A DNA stretch of 64,000 bases from Lactifluus volemus (taxonomy: Eukaryota; Basidiomycota; Agaricomycetes; Russulales; Russulaceae). This document shows, in pieces, positions 49,503-60,972 of this stretch. A program made the translations under genes and the position numbers. The notes beneath the pieces were generated by a model. It did no database searches. It was not told where the DNA came from and saw only the letters and a program-made list of their open reading frames with translations. The DNA is taken from positions 868,001 through 932,000 of the forward strand of contig WTXI01000006.1 of NCBI GenBank assembly GCA_022376515.1, in the 5' to 3' direction. Position 1 is the stretch's first letter. Every line of letters begins with the position of its first letter.

Positions 49503-50311
49503 TCAAAGCCCTTGCTTTCCTGCAGCGCGCTTCTTGGCTTGTTCAATCTTCCTGAATCCGGCAATCGCGACACCTGTGTCGTTCTTCAGTTGCCGGTGCA
49601 TTGCTGGTCTATAGCCAAGCTTGAAGAGAATTTCCAAGTGAACGAAAAAAGGGGCGAGAACAAAAGCTAAAAAGTGATTGAAAGTTAGAGTAGGTACTGG
49701 ATTGACGCGACGAGTTATTACCTCCGAGAAGATTGTCTAGGAGCGCAGGGGCTCGGCCTTCGGCAATCCCATGTCCAATGAACTGGGCGATCCAGCCCGC
49801 CACTTGTACGAAGAGAGCAATTTGTTGATGGTCGGCTCTCTGAGCAAAAGCATTTGCAGTCAAAATAGACAAAATCGCCTGGGGGGTATATAGGAGCTGT
49901 AACAGTTGAGGATGAGATAAATGGTGACGAGAAACAACCTCACTGCGGCAAAGGGTTCAAGGACGTAGTAATATGCAAGCCATACTACCGTTTGTAAGGT
50001 TCCGTAGGTAACTTCAAAATGAAGGTAGTCATTGAGCTGGTATTGAATCTGGGGGAGGAATCTAGGGCGCGGCCAATCATAGGCTAATACTTGCAATGAC
50101 CTATTGCTATGTAAACGTCGCTGACTTGATAAGCATATTGGTAAACATTACCACACGATGAGAGGGACGCAAACGATGTGGATGGCAACATTGATTGGGT
50201 TGGTGTGATATGCCCCATAAAAAACGAGCTAGAAGACGTTAGAAGTGTCAAGCGAGACAAAAAATCAGTTTGTACCTGTTTCCTGACATTGAACAAGTCT
50301 GAGATAGCCAT
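49503..50311 (-). CDS. Mpo1-like 2-hydroxy fatty acid dioxygenase (DUF962)
   Basis: Fungal Mpo1 is an Fe(II) ER enzyme that alpha-oxidises 2-hydroxy fatty acids from phytosphingosine breakdown. The start MAISDLFNVRKQ at 50311 is followed by the diagnostic histidine motif VFYGAYHTNPINVAIHIVCV (about 50160-50230). Helices run through QIQYQLNDYLHFEVTYGTLQ and TVVWLAYYYVLEPFA. The second conserved segment FVQVAGWIAQFIGHGIAEGR with LLDNLLGG (about 49730-49830) supplies the other histidine. The end is HRQLKNDTGVAIAGFRKIEQ and AKKRAAGKQGL at 49503. About six exons. Confidence 0.9.
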
Positions 50312-50468
50312 GAGGTATAATCGATATCGTTGATGATCAGCTGTAAACGGACTAGCGTCGCAGTGGCAACCCATCACGTGACAATCACGTGAGCGGTGAA
50401 CTCCACGTCAGTCAGAAACTAAAACTAAAATTAAAGTAAAGCACCCGCTGACCTCTCTTCAAAGCCAA

Positions 50469-51371
50469 ATGGTTCGCACAACGATCGTAGTCCGTGCATC
50501 TGATGCGTTACCCCTCGCGGCGAGCGTAGACGATGAGCAAGTGCGACACCATTCTATTGACATACTTCATTGCCACTGACTTTACCCCGGCGCATGCGAT
50601 GGTTTTCCCTTAGACAGAGCAGGCCTTACAAGAGCACAAGCAACAAGCCAAGGTCTTATTCAGGCGCTTAACCTCAAATTCGGAGCCACGGCTTTCTATC
50701 GAGAGTGGTCCATATACACACCAGTACGTCTCGTCTTTACCGCCCACCACTACTCAGCCAAGCACTTCTCAATGCGCCGCGTCTTTTAGCTATCTTATAG
50801 CCGATAATGTCGTATATTTGACCATCGCAGACAAGTCCTACCCACGTAAACTTGCGTTCTCCTACCTGGACGAACTCTCAAAGGAGTTCTCCACTTCGTA
50901 TGGTCCAAAGGTCGAGACAGTCAGGAAGCCATACGCATTTGTTGGTTTTGGTAAGTTGCTGTAGTGGCATTTGTGAGGCTAGCTCATTGAAATACACAGA
51001 CACGTTCATGTCCAAGACTGCCAGGCTGTACCAGGACACGCGGGCAGCAAGTTCAGGGTCTAATTTAGACAGACTCAACGATGACCTACAGGATGTGACG
51101 AGAATCATGACAAAGAATATGGAGGAGTTATTATGGCGAGGAGATTCACTCGACAGTATGTGCTTCCAACCTGGTTCCCATTGATCTAGTGCGAAGAAGT
51201 TTATGTTGTCCTCTAGGAATGTCGCACCTATCAAGCTCTCTTCGTTCAGAGTCAGAAAAGTACCGCAAGGCAGCACGTAACATCAATTTCAACGCCATGA
51301 TGCGACAATATGCACCCCTAGCCGCCATAATCTTTATTTTCGTCATTCTCATCTGGTGGAGGTTTACATGA
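50469..51371 (+). CDS. SEC22: Sec22 R-SNARE
   Basis: Vesicle SNARE for ER-Golgi traffic. The start MVRTTIVVRASDALPLAASV introduces a longin domain (SFSYLIADNVVYLTIADKSY, KLAFSYLDELSKEFSTSYG, KPYAFVGF). The SNARE helix reads RLNDDLQDVTRIMTKNMEEL and LWRGDSLD, with the zero-layer Arg in LLWRGD, then MSHLSSSLRSESEKYRKAAR across an intron at about 51157-51221. A single C-terminal membrane anchor PLAAIIFIFVILIWWRFT ends the protein at 51371. About five exons. Confidence 0.94.
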
Positions 51372-51601
51372 CATGATGCTGCAGCCACGGAGTCTTTGTA
51401 TATATTTCTGCACGTGTACCCTCGATGCTGAGTGGGGAATATTCCGAGACCGCTATCTGGGGTTGGTGACTGTCATCAGTGATTGGCGCCAGCTCCGCGT
51501 GGTGTCGCATGAGGCTGCTTTTTGCAATATATATATTGGGGGGTCTCGCCAGTAGCCCCACCCCCTTATCCTTAGCTTTCATCTTCAAGTGATCCCTGAC
51601 G

Positions 51602-53624
51602 ATGTACCGCGCACCGAGCCCAATGTTACCATATGGCCCTCCTAGCCCTGTTCCTCCAGTTCAGGCCCTTCAGCAGCCGCCCATGTCTCCTGGGGGCCAA
51701 ATTCAGCCGGGAACAGTAACTTATACTACTTCCACCAGTCCTGATGGCAAGCTTATATACCACCCCTTCAAGTTAGTGAAATGATCGATCGCTTTCATCG
51801 TTTGTGTACCATATTGATTATTTCTCGCTAGGGCTGTACCAGTCAGGTTGATGCTCTCCTTCCATCGTGTGTCAGGTGGTATTATTAACGATTCCGTCCA
51901 TCAGTTATCAGACCAATACTGGTGTCGTGAGTGGCATACAATGGATACCAGCTGAAGCGACCAGCATTTTACCCACCAATGCTCAGCCTGCGAACTCGGT
52001 ACGCGATACAACCCTTTACCCTATGATCTTTTGATAAAGAAGAACCGATCAGGATTTCATAACTTCTTGGAATAGAGGGGGACCGAACAGGGATGACAAG
52101 GCCTTGAGGGAATGGTCGGTGACCTAACCCAGCTAGAATGTCCATTTTCCTGACACCGCCTCTTGGCGGGTTCGTAGGCAGAAAGATGAGGAGCGGCGGA
52201 TCCACAAAGAAGAGAAAGAGGCCACAAAGCGCATTAAGAAAGAGAAAGAGCGTGAACTGCGCCAGGTTCGCGATAGGGGATTTGGCGGCAGTGGCTACCC
52301 TGCCGCCCCTGGTTCGATGGGCAGCCCGTATGGGGGGTACACGAACCCGATGGGTGATCTCGAGAGGCGCATGGATGGCGTTGACATTGGGGGTCGAAAA
52401 AGTGGCTATCCAGTTGGTGCTCGACCACCTTCGCCATATCTAGGCCCGATCGCACCTCCATCCCCTCTCGCAACTGTATCAAATCCTGGATATGCGCCTG
52501 CCGCAGGATACCCGACTCCCAGTCATCCGCCGACCGGACCTGGACCGGACCCATACCAACGTGCTGCCTCGCCCTATCACGGTGCATCACCTGGCTACCC
52601 CCCCGAGCCGGCTATCCTATCGCGTTCCAGGGCACCTTCGCCTATCCCCGGTATGGCACCATACGGCCAGCGGTCTCGTGCACCATCTCCCATTCCTGGA
52701 GCAATTCCTCCGTACGGTGCCCGACCCCGATCCCGCGCGGCGTCTCCCCTCCCCGGCCCTTACCCTCCCGCGCCACGTTCCCGTGGGGCATCGCCCCTCC
52801 CGGGCACATCACCTCTCCCCTATACTGGCCAGCCTGGCTTCTATGGTATGCCGCGTTCCCCGCACGTCGGCGGAGGCGCACTTCTCGGCGGATCCGAGCA
52901 ACCGTTGCTGCCGCCGCCCGATGGGTTCAGCCGCCCCGCCAACCTGGCGCAATCGTACACTTTCTTTGATACCATGAAGATCCAAGATATGGACGACTTT
53001 TACGATAATATGCCAAAGATGCCGATGGTGCTTGTGCCGCATGACGTATACCATGAAGATTGGATTCGCTTCATCCAGGTAAGTGTGATACTTTTTTTTT
53101 GGTGGGGGTGTCGATTGCTGAAATGTTTCTTTTTTTTTATCAAGGACCTCGCGCTTTCATGGGCCGGCAAGCTGCCCACATCTGACCCGAACCGCTCATC
53201 GAAGCCTTCGGCCGTCGGCGCCGAACTGATCGACCTCTGGAACAACTCGTTCTTCCACCCGCGAGGCGTCGAAGTCGTCCTCTACAAGGGCCACGAGCGA
53301 CGCTCCGGACAAGGGTATGGTCACATCGATCGTCACCTACCGGGCTTTCGCGGAGATTCAGACTCGGATTCGAGTGGCTCGATCGACTCTTCTTCCGATT
53401 CCGCAGGTTCTGATGACAAGTACGGCCGCGGTGCCGCGGGCGGAGGCTATTATGGCTCGTACGCTGCCGACTCCAAGAGGAGGAAGGCAGAACGCAAGGC
53501 CGAGAAGAAGCGCAAGCACAAGGAAAAGAAGGCTCGTCGTCGGGCTCGCGAGCGCGAGAGGACGTATGCGCTGTATATCACTTGTATTACCCCCCGTGAT
53601 GGGTCCCTTGGCCCACCGTTTTGA
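51602..53624 (+). CDS. Pro/Ser/Arg-rich repeat protein of unknown function
   Basis: The start MYRAPSPMLPYGPPSPVPPV opens a proline-rich protein. After introns a charged helix RIHKEEKEATKRIKKEKERE appears (about 52190-52255). A Gly/Pro/Tyr-rich region with tandem copies of a decapeptide close to SRAPSPIPG or SRAASPLPG follows (about 52620-52810). A structured segment comes next: LAQSYTFFDTMKIQDMDDFY, VLVPHDVYHEDWIRFIQ, intron, DLALSWAGKLPTSDPNRSSK and AVGAELIDLWNNSFFHPRGV. The tail has an acidic Ser stretch (DSDSDSSGSIDSSSDSAGSD) and a very basic KRRKAERKAEKKRKHKEKKA end. I do not recognise the ordered segment. The features suit a nuclear or RNA-associated protein, but that is inference. Confidence 0.7.
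52620..52810 (+). repeat. Tandem decapeptide-coding repeats (SRxxSPxPG)
   Basis: Within the proline-rich gene, five units of about ten codons repeat the pattern Ser-Arg-[Ala/Gly]-[Pro/Ala]-Ser-Pro-[Ile/Leu]-Pro-Gly. They are spaced by short Pro/Tyr-rich linkers. Confidence 0.75.
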
Positions 53625-53939
53625 TGGAAGATGTTAAGAATTGGGATCTGGGTTAGGGTCGTGTATGCCCTATCGCCCTGCATGTATATCTATCTATCTT
53701 TCTGACCTTAGGCGCTAAAGTAGCATGTAACCGAAAGTTTGTACCCTTGATCAAATCAAACAAAGAACAAGAATCATTTCCCTCCCACCACTCCACAGCA
53801 GGCTAGACTTGCGCATGGAACTCCCATGTCATATTCCGTTGTGTAACGTGTATGAAATGGGAGAAAAGTGAGGGAATATTCAAAGAAAAAATAAGACTAA
53901 GAGAGTAGAGCTGAAAGTGGTCTCAACGACTGCTGGAAC
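53625..53939. other. Intergenic region between convergent genes
   Basis: These 315 bp hold the 3' ends of the repeat-protein gene and RAT1. Nothing else was recognised. Confidence 0.5.
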
Positions 53940-56900
53940 CTAATAACCTCTGCCTCGACCACGCCCTCGCGGTGGGGCACCGCGGCCTGAGCTGTAGCCA
54001 CCATCGTAGGTGCCAGAACTATAGTTGCTCGAATGTGACGAAGGGCCGCTGAACCCTCCGCCATATCCATAGCCGTATCCGCCACCCCCTCCGCTGCCGC
54101 CACTATTATATCCCCCACCCCTGGGTCCATCGTGCCCACCTCTGCTTGGAGGTCCAGAGTGATATCCACCCCTGCCGTACGGGCTCGAGGTCGGCCGCGA
54201 TTGATATCCCCCCCGACCATTCGAGTAAGAGTGGTTGTTGTTGTACGAGGAATGCGGTGTGTATGTTCGGGGGCCGCTCGAACCGTAACCCCCGCCATAT
54301 TGTTGTGGCGGCGGGCGAGACGGGTACGAAGAGTGTGAGGGTGGGTAATCATGAAAGCTGCGCCCGCGCCCGTTGCTGTACGATGACAGCGGTTGGCTGT
54401 AGTGTGGTTGGCTTGCATAGGTTGACGAATGGTTATTGTAGTCGTTATGACTGTGATAGCCGCCTCTACCTGGGCCTCCACCACGCCGGTTCCCACCATT
54501 TCGTAAATCGTCGGCGCCAAGAACACGGGAAGGGCGGCGTACCCCAGGAAGGAGTACTGAACGATGTGGGCTCAGTTGCTTAGGGAAGAGATAGATAGCA
54601 GATAATGAACGGTCGTGTTTTATATCGGGCTGGCCTTCCTCGGTAAGAGGACTATAGTAAGTGGAACCGGGGATACAGTCAGGGTCCGGGAGCGTGCTCC
54701 CACTGATGCCCTTACTAGCGTCGACATCAATAGGAACAGGCTAAAAAGCTTGTAAGGGACAAACAATAGAGTGAATCTGACAAGCAACTCACGTCCTGTC
54801 TCTTTTTCTTCCCATACAGAGCCTCAAGGGATGGGTACAAAGAGTGCTTTTCGGATGTGAAGATGGCATTGTTCCCCCACGCGTTTCGTCGTATTTCGTC
54901 CTGAGTCAGCTCAGGAGAGTGCACAGCCATTGCGTCCAAAAGGCGGTTTTGGTCAATAAAAGGTAAAAGGGCAACCCCCTGCCATGCCATTCGTTTGCCA
55001 TTCATGTCGACGTCGAATGTTGTCGGGTAGAAATCGATGATAGGAGAGTCCTCATCCGTCATTAGTGAGTGGAAGACCGCTGGTATGTGTTTCCGGCTGC
55101 AGAAGAATCGCACGTCAGGACAATGTTTACAAGTACTTACAAGAACTGACCTCGAGGCCGGGAACACCCCCATCAGCTGCTCGAAGGGCTGGAAAGGTTT
55201 GCCGAGGTCGAAACGTATGTCCATCTTGTCGACTTCCTCGAAGTCGGCAGCGAAAGGAGCGAAATGGTAGGGATAAAACCATTGCCACGAAGGTGTCTGG
55301 GTATCAGGTACATTAGCTACTATGCAGTGATCGGGTTAGAATGTAACCGTACGCCTTGGTAGTAGTACGCGAGCACCCAAGCTAAACCCTCAACATAATG
55401 GGTCGTGAGTCTGAAGTGGGCGGCGTGAGCACTGCACTTGTGACAATGAATAAACATGTACTTTTTCTTGAAATCCTGATCTGTGTACTCGACGCCAAAT
55501 TTTTGCTGGTAGTATCGTTCTTTGTATCCGGGTTCCCAGAGTCTAGAATAGGGCTTCAGGCGCAAGCGCGCATTTTAGAGAATACGGGAAACTCACCGAA
55601 CCGTATCCTCCTGTTCAACAGTTCCATCAGCGTTGACCTTGAAAGCAAGGTTCTTAGATGCAGAATCCGTCTCCTTGTCATCATCATCTCCGATAGAATC
55701 CTCATCTGCAGGGGTATCCGCTACAGCCTCATAGCGTCGCTTCACACCCGTAACAGAGACAACCTCATCAGCAGCGGGTGCACTGCTCATATCAACCCCA
55801 TCGACACTCGGGTCGTCCGCGCCAGCATTGGCAAGGACCGGTTCGGGAGGAGGATCACCAGTCCCAATCCCGAGCCCGGGGACCGCTATATCCACACCAG
55901 CCGCAGTAGCAGGCCCCGCGCTATAATCGATGGGCGCAGTCGCGGGTGGCGGGGGAGCTACGATCGGTTTTGACGTTTGCGCGCGGGACTTTACCGGCAT
56001 CAGCGAGGCCATCTCAGCCTTCAGCGTCTCTGCCGCACTCAGGTTGGCCATTCGTATGGCGGCACGATTTGCGACGACGTCGCGATTCGAACCACCGAGA
56101 GCCCATGCTGCAGCACCAGCATTGTTGATTGCGTCTGCATCTTTGATGCCTCCCATTCCAATAGAATCAGCCTTTGCAGCAAAGTCGCCTAGCCTACGAG
56201 GAGAATTTAGATCGGCGGTCAAATTTAGGCTCGGAGAGGGACCCGTCCCAATGCTTTGAGTCTCCAATTTGCGCCGTTTCATATTCTGGTTCTGGTTCTG
56301 ACGTTCTTCAGCTAGAGGTGGCTATAAACACCGCTCAGAGGACGACAAACTGACTAGGCTTACATTCACGACGCTTCCTAAAGATATCATCTTCACGCCT
56401 TGCAAGACCCTCAAGAATAATCTGGGCACGATGCAGCACTAATTGTCCATGGTTGGTGACGTAGCCACCCATTCTCGGGAGCTCATCTTTCCAAATTTTG
56501 AGCAAGGTATCGATTGCGCCCTCTCGAATCTCAAGTGATGGAAGATGGGGCAAGAAGTCATTGCCGACAAAGAATATTAAGAGTACCCAGTCATCAATCG
56601 CCATCTCAAGATTAAATGGGAATGGGGCATGGGTGACATTGAGTTCGAATTCCAAGTACTCGCGCAGAATGCTGACGTCGAGGAAAATAAACGGCTTCTT
56701 CTCCGAGGGCGAGGGCTTTTGTATTTCCGACTTCAATGCAGTACATTGGGCAGCAAAGTGTCCTTCTTGGCCACAGAGACGACATGCAGTGGAGCTGACA
56801 GAATTAGCAAACACATCCTCCCGCAAAACCCTAAAATGAGGCTCGTGTGTCGCCAGTGCTAGCATGATAAGATCAGCATCCTACAGAGTAACATGAGTAA

Positions 56901-58028
56901 CAGACATTCAGTGGTACAGACATGAACTCACCAAACCATAGATGACATGACGAGTATTGGGGTTATGTCCTTTATTCGCTCTCTGTCGGCGAATGTAATC
57001 CATAATCTTGTGTTCACCTTCGCCGGGGACGCTAGCATCTGAGATTATCACCTCAAGCTGAGCACATGTGAGCCACCTGTGGGAGAGGGGTGGAAGAGAG
57101 CGTGTGACTGACCTGCTTCCAACCGGGGTCGTCGTTTAACTTTTGGACGACCCAATATCGCAGCGACTTGGCCAACAGCTCCATAAAGGGTGTGCCTGGT
57201 GTGATAGCGTTGGAATCCCACGGTGGCTTCCTGTTCTTGTCATCATCACTTAAAGTCTTCCCCATCGCTGAGAGTGGATGTCAATTTAGTAGCGGTACAG
57301 AGTTAGCCTTCTGCACACCTTCCCACATTGCAACATTCTCTTTGTGAGCCTCTTCCTTCTCCTGTGCATCCCGCGCGGTACGGAATCGTCGTGAGCGCTG
57401 CTGGTTCATCTTTGCGCGGGGAGCAACACCGTCTGATTGGGGGAGGTATATGCCGATGCTGAAGGACACGAAAGGGTGAACTCACCAATAGCCATGAACA
57501 AAAGCTTTCGAGGTCGGACCATGTTGACAACACGCTCCGTATACTTGAAGACCTCAATCATCATCTCACCTTCTGTCTCTGGCGCAGGCTATATGTGGTG
57601 AGAGTAAGAAAATTGACTGGTTGTCAGTCGAAAGCGTACGGACTTTACCCTCCGGATGAGTGCAAGGATGAACCTGGAGACGTTCAACGGGTCCGTCGGA
57701 AAGAGACGGGGTATAGATAGGCTCACAATTCCGTTCATATCCAAGTAGAGGTTGTCGAACTCAGCGTCGTTAGGATTTGGACCGGCCATGTTGGTAGGAA
57801 GGACCACGTCATTCCCGTTCTCATCTTGCGTTTTACTCTCATCTTCTTCGATGACGGGGCTGACTAGGTAAGAAGTAAAACTAAATAAAAAGACTATTTG
57901 AGGTCAGGAAAAACGCACTCATTTTGGGATACTTTCTGCTTAGCCATCTGAACAGAGCGGGAACACCCTTTTGGAACAGTCAGGATAAGGATGAGTGGGA
58001 GAGAAAAAGAAAAAGAGGAAGATACCAT
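53940..58028 (-). CDS. RAT1: Rat1/Xrn2 nuclear 5'-3' exoribonuclease
   Basis: Nuclear exonuclease for transcription termination and rRNA/snoRNA trimming. The ATG at 58026-58028 is followed at once by an intron of about 58 nt; exon 2 gives [19 protein letters not shown] motifs follow: [10 protein letters not shown] and [49 protein letters not shown] and [24 protein letters not shown] zinc knuckle, [14 protein letters not shown] (about 56740-56790), is typical of Rat1 rather than Xrn1, as is [20 protein letters not shown]. The C-terminal half covers 54727-55570 ([15 protein letters not shown] frame end, [13 protein letters not shown] region, [15 protein letters not shown]). It ends in a Gly/Tyr/Arg low-complexity tail ([11 protein letters not shown]) at 53940. 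Around twelve exons. Confidence 0.94.
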
Positions 58029-58263
58029 GTTGAGTAAAGCAAAAAAGCTATATTTTTGGGTGAAGGAATATTTTGTGAAGAAAAGATAAGAGAGAGGATC
58101 TCGAACACTGTAAATTCTGGTGGTGTCGTGTCCTCGAACGATAACGTAATGATGATTGAAAACGGAAAGTCCTCGCCACGGGGTTATTCGTGACTCATTT
58201 TTATGGACCATCAAGCAAAGCTATTCCAGCTTCTCATTTTCTGCTTTATTTCTTACCCTGGCC

Positions 58264-59958
58264 ATGTCATCGATCCCTCAGAATCAACATAGGTATCCCG
58301 GGCCACCCTCCCTCTCGTTGCAGAGTAATCCTACTGGTCAAAATGATCAGTCATCCTCAGGAGCACCTCCCAAGTCTCAGAAACAAATGACCAAAGCCGA
58401 ACGAAGAGAGATCCAGGAGCGTCAGCGCGCTGCAAAAGCAACCAAAGCAGCTACGACTGGTCCTCAGACTGGTGGTACAACTACCAAATCACCACGTTCA
58501 GCCGCTCCTACCCCGCCAAATCAAAAGAAGAGTGGTAGGGGTAGCGAAAGTCCCGTGCAAGCAAGAGGTTTTCTAGCCGCAGGTCCAAGTGCCCCGTCGG
58601 GCAAGAGTACGAAGGAATCAAAGGCAGCCGCTGCCGCTGAAGAAGCTGCGGGACGCTCGCGTGGTCTACGCATATTTTCTCACTTTGCCTTTCAAAAGCC
58701 CGTGGTACATCTCACCAAGGGAGATGTGCATCCAGCCATCGTCCGACTCGGATTGATGTTCGCTGGATTCAAGATCTGTGGCGCCAACGCGCGATGCATC
58801 GCGACGCTCTCAGTATTCAAACGAGTAGGGCGTCCTTGGCTAATATGGAGCCATGCTAATTGATACTTTGTGGAGGTCATTCAAGACTACACAACTCCGC
58901 CAAATAACACCTTGTCAAGACACCTCATGACACATCTTTCCGTGCAAATTAGCCATCTCGTATCTGCGCGTCCCATGTCAGTGACGATGGGAAACGCGAT
59001 TCGCCAGCTCAAGATGGAGATTAGTGGCTCCGATATCGATCTCCCTGAACAGGACGTACGTTCCGAATACCACATTGCTTTCCCCTGGGCCCTGACTTGA
59101 CCCATAGGCAAAGGATGCTCTCTGCGACAACATAGACAATTACATCCGAGATCGGATTATCATTGCTGATCAGGTCATTCAAGAGACTGCAATGAAGAAG
59201 ATTCATGATGGTGATGTTGTGCTGACATACGCCAGGTGATTGCCTCATTGTCTTGTCTCTGTGCTCACTTCTGACCACGTGAGCAGGTCATCCGTCGTTC
59301 AGAAAACTCTGCTGGAAGCATGGGCTGGGGGAACGCGATTTTCTGTTATCGTTGTGGACTCGCGACCGATGCTCGAGGGTATTCTTTATTCTTCCCTTTA
59401 GCGTGCACCTTTTGCTAACATCACCATAGGAAAACGCCTCCTCTCCGTCCTTACGGCCGCTTCCATACCATGCACTTACCTTCTTCTACCGGCCCTGGGT
59501 TCTGTCATTTCTGAAGTTTCGACCGTCTTGGTCGGTGCGCATTCCATCCACTCCAACGGCGCTGTATTTTCTCGTGCCGGTACGGCGCTTGTAGCAATGA
59601 TGGCAAAGCAACACTCTGTACCTGTCGTGGTTTGCTGCGAAACTTATAAATTTTCCGAGGGCGTGCGTCTAGACAGTTTTACAAAGAATGAACTAGGTAA
59701 TTTGCAATGCTCATCTTCACAATTTCGTGGCATTGATAGCGCGCATGTCTAGCTCCCCCTGGCGATCCATTTTCGTCCATTCCTCACAACCGACCGTCGA
59801 CTGCCCTGATCGTTCAGAACCAGCCCAACCTTGAGATTCTCAACCCATTATATGACCTTACTCCCCCCTCCAGCATCACAGCTGTGGTCACAGAGGCTGG
59901 TGTAATTCCACCTGACTCTATCAGTTCCATACCACTTGCATTGGGTCGTCTGGTCTGA
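58264..59958 (+). CDS. GCD2: eIF2B delta subunit (Gcd2)
   Basis: Regulatory subunit of the eIF2 guanine-nucleotide exchange factor, and a key point of translational control. The start MSSIPQNQHRYPGPPSLSLQ leads a disordered Lys/Ala/Ser-rich N-terminus (KQMTKAERREIQERQRAAKA), usual for the delta subunit. The Rossmann-like core has IQDYTTPPNNTLSRHLMTHL, ISHLVSARPMSVTMGNAIRQ, RIIIADQVIQETAMKKIHDG and DVVLTYARSSVVQKTLLEAW. It continues with RFSVIVVDSRPMLEGKRLLS, VLVGAHSIHSNGAVFSRAGT and PVVVCCETYKFSEGVRLDSF. The end is ITAVVTEAGVIPPDSISSIP and ALGRLV at 59958. About seven exons. The ATG at 58264 is chosen over upstream in-frame codons because it lies just before the typical Pro/Ser leader. Confidence 0.94.
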
Positions 59959-60125
59959 GTTCCCTTTCACGCGGGTGATTTTACCGAGTGGCAGCGGGAA
60001 ATTCAAAGAGAGTGATTCAATAACTTATTGTCACCTTGTGTTACTAAAGTAACTGTAATTTTGATATCCTCGGTTTCTGCTGTAGACAATCCGAATAAGA
60101 GATGGTATGTATGTGAAAATGTGAA

Positions 60126-60895
60126 CTAGTCGACATTAGACCCTGAGTCTTTGTCAGTCTTTGTTAGTCTTTGCTCGATCCATTCGAAAGCATGATCAGT
60201 GGCTACTTCTACAGGATGGTCGAAGATGTAAGGAAGTGCTGGGACGATAGCCAGACCAGTAACCGTCGGACCCCATGCACGGAGTCGGGGATTACTTGAC
60301 TTGTCAAACGCTTTCTTTGCTTGTTTTACCGCAGTGTGAATCGTGAATGCAGGGAGGGCCCTTGATTTACCGGTGTGAGCGACGTCAAGTGCACGGAACA
60401 TGTGGACGATAAGGTGACGAGAACTCACATCGAGGCAACAGATTGGAAAGCGGCCCGTTTGACCGCAACTAGACCCACCCGGGTTGGTTCCGTAAAATGA
60501 GCAGCTTGGAAGGGTGTAGGTCCACGCCGGTGAGCTTTGTAAGACTCGTAACCTACGTCACTGGGAACGAGTGTGGGTATGATAGAATACAATGTACATG
60601 TGGGACCTTACCCTGCCAAATATAGCCAAGAAATTCCATAGGCCGCTGTCACCAAGGAAGGGGGTACTATGGGTCGAAATGCTTCTCCAACATCACTGGT
60701 CTGATGAGGCGATTATAAGCAGGGTTAGTTGAATAAAAGTAGATCAAGACGCACGTAGGCTAAATAGCGATGGCCAGCTCTCAGAGCTGTTCTGAGACGA
60801 GCACCATATGCAGCATAACGAAGGTCTGTGTCTGTCGAGTCGACATTGTCGTCTGCGAGCTTATCTGCTGTAGATTTGGCAGACTCAAAGGCCAT
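60126..60895 (-). CDS. Mtp18/MTFP1-like mitochondrial fission process protein
   Basis: Small inner-membrane mitochondrial protein linked to fission. The start MAFESAKSTADKLADDNVDS is at 60895. LRYAAYGARLRTALRAGHRY and LAYTSDVGEAFRPIVPPSLV come next, then TAAYGISWLYLAG, VGYESYKAHRRGPTPFQAAH and VGLVAVKRAAFQSVASM (about 60430-60560). The last exon has HTGKSRALPAFTIHTAVKQA, LRAWGPTVTGLAIVPALPYI and FDHPVEVATDHAFEWIEQRL, ending at 60126. The SDVGEAFRP start and the FDHPVE end are typical of the family. Four or five exons. The start is 77 bp from the divergent forkhead gene. Confidence 0.9.
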
Positions 60896-60972
60896 TTGTT
60901 ATGAGGTTAGCTTGTTGAGCCGGAGTGAGTAACTTCACGTGATGATGAGGTAAACGAGTGACGCCAAGGGCC
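60896..60972. promoter_or_regulatory. Compact shared divergent promoter, MTP18-like and FHA-forkhead genes
   Basis: Only 77 bp separate the two start codons, or 125 bp if the forkhead gene uses the ATG at 61021. Both promoters must overlap. I saw no clear TATA box. Confidence 0.5.

Noticed and set aside
53897..54526. Minus-strand open frame of 209 codons, rich in Thr and Ile.
   Set aside because: It is a shadow frame of the Gly/Tyr/Arg-rich C-terminus of Rat1.
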